In this document: piece after piece, positions 7,131-14,157 of the stretch | Layout of the letters: every line of letters starts with the position of its first letter | How positions within the stretch are numbered: the stretch's first letter is position 1 | Assembly: GCA_027886925.1 (NCBI GenBank) | Contig: JAPCJN010000002.1 | Location: 46,465-67,387, forward strand | Direction of reading: 5' to 3' | DNA from: Nitrososphaerota archaeon | GTDB taxonomy: Archaea > Thermoproteota > Nitrososphaeria > Nitrososphaerales > UBA183 | Length of the DNA: 20,923 nt | Notes under the pieces: model-generated | Seen by the model: the letters and a program-made list of their open reading frames with translations, nothing else | The model's database searches: none | What the model was told of the DNA's origin: nothing | Program-made: the position numbers and the translations under genes

Positions 7131-8221
7131 GGGAGCACTGTCTCGCAGGCGCGAGTGACCACGTTCAGCTTCGCGTTCCTCCCGATCGAGGCGAAGACCT
7201 TGCCGAGCGCTTCTCCTGAGCCGCGGGCGGTCCTGAATCTGAGCTTGCCTCCGGCGTAGAGCTCAGGCAGGGATGAGATTAAGGTGACCGAGTACTTCTC
7301 CCTGAGATCGAGCACATACGATATCTCCTCGAGGCTCTCGACATAACTACCTCTCTTCAGGAAACTTTCGCTCATTCTCCCCGTTAGGTACAACTGTAAG
7401 GCCTCTGAGCCCATCCCTTCTTTGCACTCCGCGACCAGCACTATCTCCCCGCCCTTCCTGACGCCCTTCAGCGAGCCGACCGCCAGCCTGATGGCGTGCG
7501 AGAGGCTATCGTCGTATCCCTTCCCACCGACGCCGACTACCATCCCTTTGGTCTGGGGGACTTCGTCGGAAAGGTAATGGGTCCGTGCCTGCTTCACTGC
7601 GTCGCCTTCCACGATTGAATACGGCGCTCCTCCTCGGGTGATGATGGTGGCGTAGCCCGCGTCGTTGGCCCCTGATCCTTCGAACAGCGAGCGCACCGCC
7701 GAGTAGCTGGGCGAGTCCTCGCGGAGGGGCTGGGGTGCGTCACCATCGCGCCGCTCGTAAGCAAGCCTCCTCGCTCCCTCGATGCAGCTCATCGCAAGGG
7801 CAACTGGTGCATCGATGAATCCAAGAAGGGGATCAGGTTCGCCGGTGGCGATCGAAAACTTCTTGGTGGGCTCTTGTAGATCTGGCGATACCCTTGTCGC
7901 CTTCGTCGAGCCCGCCGGCGGCCGCAGCTTCAAGACGAGGTCTTTGAGTTCGGGGACTTCGGACTCGAGCTTCCGCGGCTCGGCTGCCACGAACCTCACT
8001 CCTTCTTTGGGAAGCCGGGCGACAAGCGCCTTGACTACTTTGACCGTCGCTGGCTTGAGGTCCAAGATGAAAATCCTTTCTGCGCCCTTCAACCGCTCGA
8101 GGAGCGTCACAACCATCTCGTCGAGGTGTGACTCGGGCCGCGGGTCCAGGGTCTCCCCGAGGTTCTCTTGCATGAGCGTGATCAGCGACTCGACCTCTCC
8201 GTAAGGGACCCAGATTTCCAT
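7127..8221 (-). CDS. LarA/DUF2088-like (lactate racemase-related) protein
   Basis: 364 residues. The C-terminal half matches the LarA fold: GGKGYDDSLSHAIRLAVGS (232-250) followed by KGGEIVLVAECKEGMGSE (256-273), the counterpart of the GG-x-D-x-N-x-x-Q-A ... VAEC-x-EG segment in lactate racemases. The N-terminus begins with WVPYGEVE, as LarA proteins do with a Pro-Tyr-Gly. The middle section (50-190) lacks the family's GTH and PH-x-x-GFSGG-type motifs and the catalytic Lys region, so I doubt Ni-pincer racemase activity. It could be a diverged hydroxyacid-binding or regulatory paralogue. It is divergent from pyrE, with about 100 bp between. It shares its stop-codon bases with the M50 homologue (palindromic CTAG). 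The start is an ATG without an obvious Shine-Dalgarno. Confidence 0.72.
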   Translation of the reverse strand: MEIWVPYGEVESLITLMQENLGETLDPRPESHLDEMVVTLLERLKGAERIFILDLKPATVKVVKALVARLPKEGVRFVAAEPRKLESEVPELKDLVLKLRPPAGSTKATRVSPDLQEPTKKFSIATGEPDPLLGFIDAPVALAMSCIEGARRLAYERRDGDAPQPLREDSPSYSAVRSLFEGSGANDAGYATIITRGGAPYSIVEGDAVKQARTHYLSDEVPQTKGMVVGVGGKGYDDSLSHAIRLAVGSLKGVRKGGEIVLVAECKEGMGSEALQLYLTGRMSESFLKRGSYVESLEEISYVLDLREKYSVTLISSLPELYAGGKLRFRTARGSGEALGKVFASIGRNAKLNVVTRACETVLP

Positions 8222-8321
8222 TGGGCGCTTCTATCGCAAGACCTGTCTGTCCGGCGTCTATCAAGTTTTGTTGTCGATATCCTCCCCACTCTTTTTCTAG
8301 GGCGGCCGGAAGGCCCTGTCC

Positions 8322-8945
8322 ATGGCCTGGAAGCGCAAGGAACTCCTCGAGGAGTTGGCAATGGTGCTCGTAAAGGTCAAGGCCATCCAGTTCGGGACTT
8401 TTACCTTGGCGAGCGGGAAGATCAGCTCATATTATGTCGACCTCCGGGCGGTCCCGAGTTACCCAGGCGCCTATCGCGCTCTCATCAACGCCTACGGCGA
8501 GTTTCTGCGCCATCAGATCGATGACGCGAGCTACGACGCCATCGCGGGAATACCCACCGCGGGCCTTACTCTCTCTTCTCCGCTCGCCCTCAAAGTTGAG
8601 AAGCCTATGATCTACGTCAGGAAGGAGGTGAAGGACCATGGTAGGGCAAGGCTGGTAGAAGGTGTCACGAAGCCCGGATGGAAGGTCTTGGTCGTGGACG
8701 ACGTCATAACAAGCGGCACCTCGATACTTTCTGCGGTGCAGCCTCTCAAAGAGGAGGGATGCGAGGTCAACCAGGCCGCGGTGGTCATCGACAGGCTGGA
8801 AGGGGGCTCGCTCGCGCTCAAGAAGCAGGGGGTGAAGTTGCACGCGATGACCGACATACTTGAGCTCGTGAAGATCCTCCGGGCAAAAGCCCTTCTATCA
8901 CCTGAAGAAGCGAACGCCGTGACGAATCAAGTGCAGCGACGTTAA
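8322..8945 (+). CDS. pyrE: Orotate phosphoribosyltransferase
   Basis: Joins orotate and PRPP to make orotidine 5'-phosphate in de novo pyrimidine synthesis. The PRPP-binding loop VLVVDDVITSGTS is at 122-134. The N-terminal FGTFTLASGKISSYYVDLR (24-42) is the classic orotate-binding segment, and the YVRKEVKDHGRARLVEG stretch (98-114) is the flexible catalytic loop. The length of 207 aa is normal. It starts at ATG 8322, shares the intergenic region with the divergent LarA-like gene, and stops 19 bp before the convergent TBP gene. No other pyrimidine genes are in the window, so it is not in a pyr operon here. Confidence 0.95.
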   Translation: MAWKRKELLEELAMVLVKVKAIQFGTFTLASGKISSYYVDLRAVPSYPGAYRALINAYGEFLRHQIDDASYDAIAGIPTAGLTLSSPLALKVEKPMIYVRKEVKDHGRARLVEGVTKPGWKVLVVDDVITSGTSILSAVQPLKEEGCEVNQAAVVIDRLEGGSLALKKQGVKLHAMTDILELVKILRAKALLSPEEANAVTNQVQRR

Positions 8946-8964
8946 CAGCGATATCCTCAGGCGC

Positions 8965-9522
8965 CTAGTAGACCATCAAGTTCTTTTCCTCAAGAAGGAC
9001 GTGCAGGTTGTTCACGGCCCTGTAGACCTCGCTCTCCCTCTTGGCTCCCGTGCAGACTAGCTTCCCTGAGGCGAAGAGGAGGATTACCGTCTTGGGGTCT
9101 GCCATCCTGTGGATGAGACCTGGGAACTGCTCTGGCTCGTACATCGACTTTGGGAGCTGCCGAGCCGCCTCCTCGAGGTGGACCTTCCCTCCAAGATTGG
9201 CCGACGCGACGATGTTTTGGATCTGTATTTCCGCCTCGTTCTTGATCGGGATGCTGCCCTTCTTCAATCGCCTGACGACCTCCTGCACAGCCTTCCGCGC
9301 CTGTTCCTCAGACTTGGCGCCTGTGCAAACCATCTTTCCGGAGCTGAAGATGAGCGTCGCGGTCTTTGGAGTTTTGAGTCTGAAGACGAGGCCTGGGAAC
9401 TGGTCCGGATGATATTCGACGTCTACGAAATTCTTGGTTATCTGATTTAGGTCTACCGTCTGGTTTATCGACGCTGACGCGACCACGTTCTCGATGCTGA
9501 CGATTGCCTTCGTCTGTGGCAT
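8965..9522 (-). CDS. tbp: TATA-box-binding protein (TBP)
   Basis: General archaeal transcription factor that binds and bends promoter TATA boxes and recruits TFB and RNA polymerase. The 185 residues form the expected two direct repeats: about 12-90 (with FPGLVFRLKTPKTATLIFSSG and VCTGAKS) and about 103-180 (with FPGLIHRMADPKTVILLFASG and VCTGAKR). The conserved saddle motifs are intact in both. The ATG at 9522 has a TATA box centred 25 nt upstream, so the mRNA is probably leaderless. It converges with pyrE and is divergent from a small membrane protein gene. It is strong evidence for an archaeal source. Confidence 0.97.
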   Translation of the reverse strand: MPQTKAIVSIENVVASASINQTVDLNQITKNFVDVEYHPDQFPGLVFRLKTPKTATLIFSSGKMVCTGAKSEEQARKAVQEVVRRLKKGSIPIKNEAEIQIQNIVASANLGGKVHLEEAARQLPKSMYEPEQFPGLIHRMADPKTVILLFASGKLVCTGAKRESEVYRAVNNLHVLLEEKNLMVY

Positions 9523-9542
9523 TTGACGCCGCGGAGTCGGCG

Positions 9543-9552
9543 ACTATATAAG
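9543..9552 (-). promoter_or_regulatory. TATA box of the TBP gene
   Basis: ACTATATAAG (plus strand) reads CTTATATAGT toward the TBP gene and is centred 25 nt from its ATG, predicting a leaderless transcript. A second AT-rich element, TATAAAA at 9556-9562, lies directly behind it and might act as an alternative TATA. Confidence 0.6.
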
Positions 9553-9586
9553 TAGTATAAAAGGGAAGGCGCATTTGCGGCCGCGC

Positions 9587-9598
9587 AAGTTTTATTTG
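9587..9598 (+). promoter_or_regulatory. TATA-like element of the small membrane protein gene at 9631
   Basis: AAGTTTTATTTG is centred about 38 nt before the GTG at 9631. It predicts a leader of about a dozen bases containing the GGGGAAGA that precedes the start. Confidence 0.4.
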
Positions 9599-9630
9599 CA
9601 GGGGACAGAGGCGCAAAAGGGGAAGAAACA

Positions 9631-9936
9631 GTGTCAGGAGACCCGCACAAAGACGCCGAGGTTCACGGATCAGCTGTTCAGCACGTGGCCGCCCCGATAG
9701 GCAGGTCTTCGTCTCGCAGACTCGGGTTGATTACCATCATCATGTTGGGTTTCGCAATCCTGACATGGGGACCTTCCCTCTTCCAAAGGAACATGCAGGC
9801 GGCGTTCATACCAGCGTGGCTGACCCTGACGATAGCCACGGTGGTGATCAGCATGTGGTTCGCGAAATACATCCTGACAGCAGAAAAGTACCGAGACTCG
9901 GAGGCGGCACCGGCGCCGTCGGCTCCCTCTCACTAG
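9631..9936 (+). CDS. Small two-TM membrane protein, unknown function
   Basis: 101 residues from a GTG start with a purine-rich GGGGAAGA a few bases upstream. A hydrophilic N-terminus (1-30) precedes TM1 (about 31-46, LGLITIIMLGFAILTWG). A short loop with PSLFQRN follows, then TM2 (about 59-77, FIPAWLTLTIATVVISMWF) and an Ala/Pro/Ser-rich tail. The two-helix layout with a basic loop is reminiscent of small subunits of sodium/solute symporters, but no large subunit is nearby and I do not claim that function. The last 89 nt overlap the convergent signal peptidase gene. Confidence 0.6.
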   Translation: MSGDPHKDAEVHGSAVQHVAAPIGRSSSRRLGLITIIMLGFAILTWGPSLFQRNMQAAFIPAWLTLTIATVVISMWFAKYILTAEKYRDSEAAPAPSAPSH

Positions 9937-10519
9937 GGCTCCCACCTCCACCTCCACTATCAACTCCGCTCGCCATCTCATTTTCTTCTCCGCTCTTTCC
10001 CTCTTTAGACGGGCGAAGCTCGGCGAGGAACACGAAGAGCAGTATCAGTCCGACCAGGATGTAGTTGTAGGGATAGGGGATAATCATCGAGACTAGCCCC
10101 AGGTACGGAACCGCCAAGAAGACAACCCCCTTTACGCAAGAGGTGGGGACGGGAGGCCACTCGTATGGTTCGTCGGGATGGGGGTTGGATATCCTGTTGT
10201 CCCCCTGCGTTATCAATCCTGCACTCGTGATGTTAACCACTCTGTGGACTATGGTGAGCCCCTCAGGGTTCGGACACGACCCTCCCGGAGTGGGCTGAAT
10301 GTAGATTATCACGTCCCCGACGTGGATGTTGCTGAAGGGCACGCTATGCGCTACGACCAGGTCGCCGATTTTGAGAGTCGGGACCATGCTGCTGCTCACA
10401 ACGACGTAGACCGGAGACGAGCCGAGGGCGCTTCCCACTACGAGCTGGGCTGAGGCAACTATGATGACTACTATGAGGACGTACGTGATGCCCCGACTAA
10501 CGTTCTTGGAAAACCGCAA
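9848..10519 (-). CDS. Signal peptidase I (archaeal type)
   Basis: Membrane-bound serine protease that removes Sec/Tat signal peptides on the outer face of the membrane. TM1 spans about 10-30. The catalytic Ser is Ser44 in SSSMVPT. His92 (VHRV) takes the place of the bacterial Lys, and Asp107 (TQGDNR) completes the S-H-D set typical of archaeal and ER enzymes. A second TM lies at about 151-167. After it comes a charged, Gly/Pro-rich tail of about 55 residues that is not family-like and is encoded by the DNA overlapping the convergent small gene. The start is TTG with GAGAGG just upstream. A TATA-like CGCTTAACC lies about 33 nt upstream. It would process the secreted proteins encoded nearby. 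Confidence 0.9.
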   Translation of the reverse strand: MRFSKNVSRGITYVLIVVIIVASAQLVVGSALGSSPVYVVVSSSMVPTLKIGDLVVAHSVPFSNIHVGDVIIYIQPTPGGSCPNPEGLTIVHRVVNITSAGLITQGDNRISNPHPDEPYEWPPVPTSCVKGVVFLAVPYLGLVSMIIPYPYNYILVGLILLFVFLAELRPSKEGKSGEENEMASGVDSGGGGGSPSEREPTAPVPPPSLGTFLLSGCISRTTC

Positions 10520-10595
10520 GGCCTCTCGGGGGGCGTCCAGCCGAGACGGTTAAGCGTTGCCGCTGGATCCGCGCTTTTTCGAGTAAAGGCTTTAG

Positions 10596-10946
10596 ATGCC
10601 GGAGCGACGGCCCATTCGCTCAACCGGAATGAAGATCTTCTCGATCCTAGAGGTCGTAGTCGTAAACGCTGTCCTGCTCGCTCTGCTGGCCTGGGTGACC
10701 GGTGACTATTCGACTCGTGCCGACTACTGGGGGCCCGAGTCGTTCACGCCGACTATGGTCCGCTACCCGCTCTTCATGATAACGTCTGCGGCAAGGGGAT
10801 CTACCGTGATCCCTGGACTGCTCACAGTGGACTGGCAACAGATCATAGTGCTAATTCTAGTCGTGACGGACGTGATATATCTCTGGTCGGCAACGCAGCA
10901 TGACAGGGAGCAAAATGCCCAGCAAGCTTTGCAAAAAGCGAAATAG
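10596..10946 (+). CDS. Small two-TM membrane protein, unknown function
   Basis: 116 residues with a TM at about 17-36 (ILEVVVVNAVLLALLAWV), a polar stretch of about 45 residues with Trp and aromatic residues presumably outside the cell, a second TM at about 82-98 (QQIIVLILVVTDVIYLW), and a Gln-rich charged tail. An ATG at 10629 is an alternative start. I recognise no family. It is transcribed divergently from signal peptidase I with about 75 bp between. A weak hairpin and a T6 run follow the stop. Confidence 0.55.
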   Translation: MPERRPIRSTGMKIFSILEVVVVNAVLLALLAWVTGDYSTRADYWGPESFTPTMVRYPLFMITSAARGSTVIPGLLTVDWQQIIVLILVVTDVIYLWSATQHDREQNAQQALQKAK

Positions 10947-10948
10947 AC

Positions 10949-10995
10949 CCATTTTCCGGGTTTATTCAATCAACTCTTTCGTTCTCCCCTTTTTT
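10949..10995 (+). terminator. Likely terminator of the small membrane protein gene
   Basis: ACCC...GGGT can form a weak hairpin right after the stop codon. It is followed by pyrimidine-rich DNA and a run of six T at 10990-10995. Archaeal termination depends mainly on such T tracts. Confidence 0.4.
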
Positions 10996-11079
10996 CGCCT
11001 CGGCCCCTAAGCCGTGACTCGCGTTCCTGTTCACGGTCATCCGTCTCTTAGCCTCTTCATTGTTATCCGCAAGCGTCGG

Positions 11080-11093
11080 CGGAAATCTTTCCG
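11080..11093. repeat. Perfect inverted repeat CGGAAA-TC-TTTCCG
   Basis: Two exact 6-bp arms with a 2-bp centre in gene-free DNA. It could be an operator for a dimeric regulator or a small hairpin. It is about 455 bp upstream of the transporter gene. Confidence 0.35.
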
Positions 11094-11251
11094 TTTGACG
11101 ATTCGTGCAGCTGCAAATGAGCCTGAAAGTTTGCTCTTCTGAAAGAACCGACGAGTCAATCTATCGACCCCTAATGACCTTCGCACGACCTAGGAGCTCT
11201 CGGTCGAGTCTTCTATCCTACCATGGACCAAGCCTCCTTAGCCGGTTGTCC

Positions 11252-11321
11252 CTGATCTAGGGTCGTCCGGTCATTGGCATGTCTGGTCAGATACGACCGG
11301 GTCCGATGCGACTCGGATCAG
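11252..11321. other. Possible structured RNA or regulatory element with nested stems
   Basis: CTGATC (11252-11257) can pair with GATCAG (11316-11321), enclosing GGTCGT (11261-11266) with ACGACC (11293-11298). A competing 7-bp stem, GGTCCGA (11300-11306) with TCGGATC (11313-11319, one G-U), uses part of the outer 3' arm, so two folds exclude each other. No known RNA family is recognised. Confidence 0.3.
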
Positions 11322-11343
11322 ATGAAAGAAGACGTCGCGAGTG

Positions 11344-11356
11344 CGCCATTTTGGCG
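11344..11356. repeat. Hairpin CGCCA-TTT-TGGCG
   Basis: Perfect 5-bp stem with a 3-nt loop, followed at 11360-11364 by a short T-rich stretch. It is too short to assign a role. Confidence 0.25.
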
Positions 11357-11508
11357 AGGGTTTTCTGGCAGAAGTATTCTCGTGAGGCGAATCCCGGCTA
11401 TTGATTCGACTGGAAGAGGATCGGCACAAGCGAAAGAGAGTCCCTGAGGAACGAGCCGAGGCCTAATAGCTTCGCAAAGAGCACTGAATTTAGCAGAACC
11501 AAGATTCG

Positions 11509-11524
11509 ATATAGTTATATATCA
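11509..11524 (+). promoter_or_regulatory. TATA box of the transporter operon inside a palindrome
   Basis: GATATA-GTTA-TATATC is a perfect 6-bp inverted repeat. Its AT-rich core is centred about 32 nt upstream of the ATG at 11549, where a TATA box is expected for a transcript with a very short leader. A dimeric regulator binding the palindrome would block TBP. Both the TATA and the symmetry are visible; regulation is inferred. Confidence 0.6.
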
Positions 11525-11548
11525 AATTCGCATTCGAACTCTGTTCAC

Positions 11549-14074
11549 ATGGCACTAAGGAACTATGTCGCCTTGTCTATAGCTCTCCTGTTCGTGTTCT
11601 CGTCACTCCCGATGGTCGATGCGGCGACCAACACGGGCATCATCACGGGGGCGCAGGCCGATCTTCACGGGCCTCGGGTGAACAAGGTTCTTTTCACGGT
11701 AATCACGTCGGACTCGACCCTGTACAACTCGCTCGCAGCGGGGACGATCCAAGGTCCTGAGTGGACCTTCACAACGGGGAGCTTCACCTCCGCGCAAACC
11801 AACACGAACCTCGTTGCGAACTCTTCTCTCGGATACTCGTTTTATGGGATAGGATTCAACATGCTCCGTCCGGTGACCAACACCACTGCGTTCAGGCAGG
11901 CGATGGCGTATCTGACAGACTACAGTTTCATAGAGAGCACAATCCTCCAAGGAGTAGCGGGGTCAGCGCAGCCTGACCTGTTCCCATGTCAGGCCTATCC
12001 TTCGGCTTGCAATACGAGTATCCCGACATACCCGTATTCCGCCACCTACACGAACGCGGTCAAAGAGTTGAAGCTATCGGGCCTCAAGGAGGGCAACACG
12101 ACTGACGTGGCCCTTAGCGCCATCACTTGGCTCTATAACGGTCAGGCATTCACCCCGAAGTTCGTCTACAGGAGCGACGACCCGCTTCGAACCGCTGTCG
12201 CGACTGCCCTGATCAAGAACGCTGCGGCGATTGGATTACAATTCAACGCCCTTGGGACCGCAAAAGCGGCTCCTGTGGTTTACTCGCCGTCTGCAGCCGC
12301 AGCGCTAAAGGCAGGAGTCTACAACCCGAGCACGGGATACAACACACCTGCGGTGTTCAACTATTCGGCGGCGCAGACGGTTGACAACTGGGACTTGTAC
12401 ACGTTCGGATGGATCACTAGCGCCAACTACAACTGGGCTTTCTCTTTCTTGAACTCGCAGAACGTCGCGACATCTCTGAACTTCATGAACTACGCCAACA
12501 AGACGATGGACTTTGACACCAACGCGATACAATACGCTTCTACCATCGCTGCGTCGAACGCCGCAGCAAAGAGGGTGGACATGGACAACGCCGTTAGCCT
12601 CCCTTACCTGATGTCGTTCTATGAGAACCTGCTATGGGCTGATTACATCAACGGATGGACCGGCTATGTCAATGTACCCGCGTACGGCCCGAACGGCATC
12701 GCGGGAATCTACTACACCCTGCTGAACGTCCACCCCACAAACAACGCCAACGGAGGGACGTTCAACTACGCTGTCCATCAATCAGCGGACGCGGGAGGGA
12801 TGAACCCGCTCTACAATACGAACTGGCAGTGGCAAGCTGACATTTGGAGCGAGATTTACGACACGCCTCTGGCGACACCGCCCGCCCAGACCAACGTGGC
12901 TCTCGCGCTAATCAACTGGATGACGACGAGCTACTCCGTAGCCAACTTTACGGGCAGCACCGGAACGGGTCCTGGATGGTTCCAGATGCAAGGGAACCAG
13001 GGCACAGCGAACAAGATAGTGCAAGGCGCCCTCGTGACCTTGAACTTCGACAAGAACATCACGTGGTCAGACAACGTGCCGCTAACAGCGGCGGACTACA
13101 ATTTCTCGCTCTATGAGCAAGGAATCTCGTCTCCATCGACCCTGCCTCTAATATCGACGCCTGTTTCGGGAGTGCTCTCTGGCCCAGAAGGGATGTGGGC
13201 AACGTACATCCCGCCCTCGAACCCCTACCAGATTCAGATTCTGGTGAACAGCTCCTCGGTTTGGAACATCCCTTCTGTGATCGTGGCTGTACTGCCTTGG
13301 CACGTGTTCAAGTACTTCAACCTGAACAAGATCGCGACGCAGAGCGCAGCAATGGACACGACGCTGCCTTATGCGCAGGCCACAGCCGCCAGCCAATGCA
13401 ACAGTCCCTGCTCGTTCCTGACCTCAACGCCGGCGCCGACATGGTTGCAGTACCTCCCCAACCTTGAGGTGGGCTCAGGGCCGTTCTGGCTAAAGGCATT
13501 CTCCGCGACGACTGGAGCCGGCGAACTAGACAAGAACGTGAACTACTTCAGGTCGGCGTGGAAGTCGACCGCAGCCAACGTGGCGGCGGGATCCTCGTTC
13601 GCATTCACGACCGACATCAATGAGACCATCTATAACGCCGGAAGTTCGACGATGGGCGGCGTTGCTTCGGGACAGGTAGGGGCGGTCCCGATAACGAACG
13701 CGACCGCGAAGGTCACGGTGATCTCCCCCAGCGGGGCCAACGTGACAACCGTAACTCTCACAGGCGGCACGAATGGCGTATACACGGCCAGCATACCTAC
13801 GACAGGCCTGTCCTCAGGGACATACGAGCTGGTAACGCAGGGCAGCTTCAACTTCCTAGGTCTGGCCAGGACCTGGTATCAGGCAACCGGCATGGCGGTC
13901 ACCGGAGGCGCGACCACCTCGACGTCGGCTGGATCTAGCACCACCAGCACGTCTTCCAGCTCTGGGACGACCACCGTGAGCGGCGGCACCGATTACACCA
14001 ACTACATCCTGGGAGCTGTAGCGATCATAGTGATCGTGGTAGTGGTCGCCGCGTTCGTCCGAAGAAGACGATAG
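11549..14074 (+). CDS. Opp/Dpp-type substrate-binding protein, apparently circularly permuted, membrane-anchored
   Basis: 841-residue extracellular binding protein of the SBP_bac_5 family that delivers peptides or similar solutes to the permeases encoded next. Order: Sec signal peptide (1-25); a block normally C-terminal in the family (about 39-396), with PRVNKVLFTVI, GIGFNMLRPVTNTTAFRQAMAYLTD and a VxGYxxx-like ending; then the block normally N-terminal (about 403-671), with GGMNPLYN...SEIYDTPL, ITWSDNVPLTAADYNFS and VGSGPFWLKAF...NVNYF; an Ig-like beta segment (about 710-785); a Ser/Thr-rich linker (786-813); and a TM anchor (817-836) with RRRR. The C-terminal anchor with Ser/Thr linker is known for archaeal binding proteins; the block order is unusual. 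The TATA box is just upstream, and GC hairpins follow the stop. Confidence 0.88.
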   Translation: MALRNYVALSIALLFVFSSLPMVDAATNTGIITGAQADLHGPRVNKVLFTVITSDSTLYNSLAAGTIQGPEWTFTTGSFTSAQTNTNLVANSSLGYSFYGIGFNMLRPVTNTTAFRQAMAYLTDYSFIESTILQGVAGSAQPDLFPCQAYPSACNTSIPTYPYSATYTNAVKELKLSGLKEGNTTDVALSAITWLYNGQAFTPKFVYRSDDPLRTAVATALIKNAAAIGLQFNALGTAKAAPVVYSPSAAAALKAGVYNPSTGYNTPAVFNYSAAQTVDNWDLYTFGWITSANYNWAFSFLNSQNVATSLNFMNYANKTMDFDTNAIQYASTIAASNAAAKRVDMDNAVSLPYLMSFYENLLWADYINGWTGYVNVPAYGPNGIAGIYYTLLNVHPTNNANGGTFNYAVHQSADAGGMNPLYNTNWQWQADIWSEIYDTPLATPPAQTNVALALINWMTTSYSVANFTGSTGTGPGWFQMQGNQGTANKIVQGALVTLNFDKNITWSDNVPLTAADYNFSLYEQGISSPSTLPLISTPVSGVLSGPEGMWATYIPPSNPYQIQILVNSSSVWNIPSVIVAVLPWHVFKYFNLNKIATQSAAMDTTLPYAQATAASQCNSPCSFLTSTPAPTWLQYLPNLEVGSGPFWLKAFSATTGAGELDKNVNYFRSAWKSTAANVAAGSSFAFTTDINETIYNAGSSTMGGVASGQVGAVPITNATAKVTVISPSGANVTTVTLTGGTNGVYTASIPTTGLSSGTYELVTQGSFNFLGLARTWYQATGMAVTGGATTSTSAGSSTTSTSSSSGTTTVSGGTDYTNYILGAVAIIVIVVVVAAFVRRRR

Positions 14075-14077
14075 AGA

Positions 14078-14124
14078 GCCCGCCAGGGGGGCGGGCCAGA
14101 GAGGCCCGCACCATCTTCTTCTCA
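14078..14124 (+). terminator. Terminator/attenuator-like alternative hairpins between binding protein and permease genes
   Basis: GCCCGCC (14078-14084) pairs with GGCGGGC (14090-14096). Alternatively GCGGGCC (14091-14097) pairs with GGCCCGC (14103-14109). The two 7-bp stems exclude each other, and the second is followed by a pyrimidine-rich tract ending before the permease TATA box. It probably limits read-through, giving more binding protein than permease. Confidence 0.55.
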
Positions 14125-14133
14125 TTTTATATA
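14125..14133 (+). promoter_or_regulatory. TATA box of the dppB-like gene
   Basis: TTTTATATA is centred about 28 nt upstream of the ATG at 14158, predicting a leaderless or nearly leaderless transcript. The permease/ATPase genes therefore have their own promoter beside the binding-protein transcript. Confidence 0.55.
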
Positions 14134-14157
14134 CTGCGCCTCGCGTTTGGCGACTGA

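Larger units (their letters stand above)
10947..11548. other. Gene-free interval of about 600 bp upstream of the transporter operon
   Basis: No credible protein gene. It contains a weak ACCC/GGGT hairpin and a T6 run (terminator), a perfect 14-bp inverted repeat (11080-11093), a multi-stem region (11252-11321), a CGCCA-TTT-TGGCG hairpin (11344-11356) and the strong TATA region of the binding-protein gene at the right end. I saw no tRNA T-arm or known RNA signature. Confidence 0.5.

Noticed and set aside
11252..11321. tRNA or other standard RNA gene in the multi-stem region
   Set aside because: No GTTCRANYC T-loop, no cloverleaf, no RNase P or SRP RNA signature on either strand.
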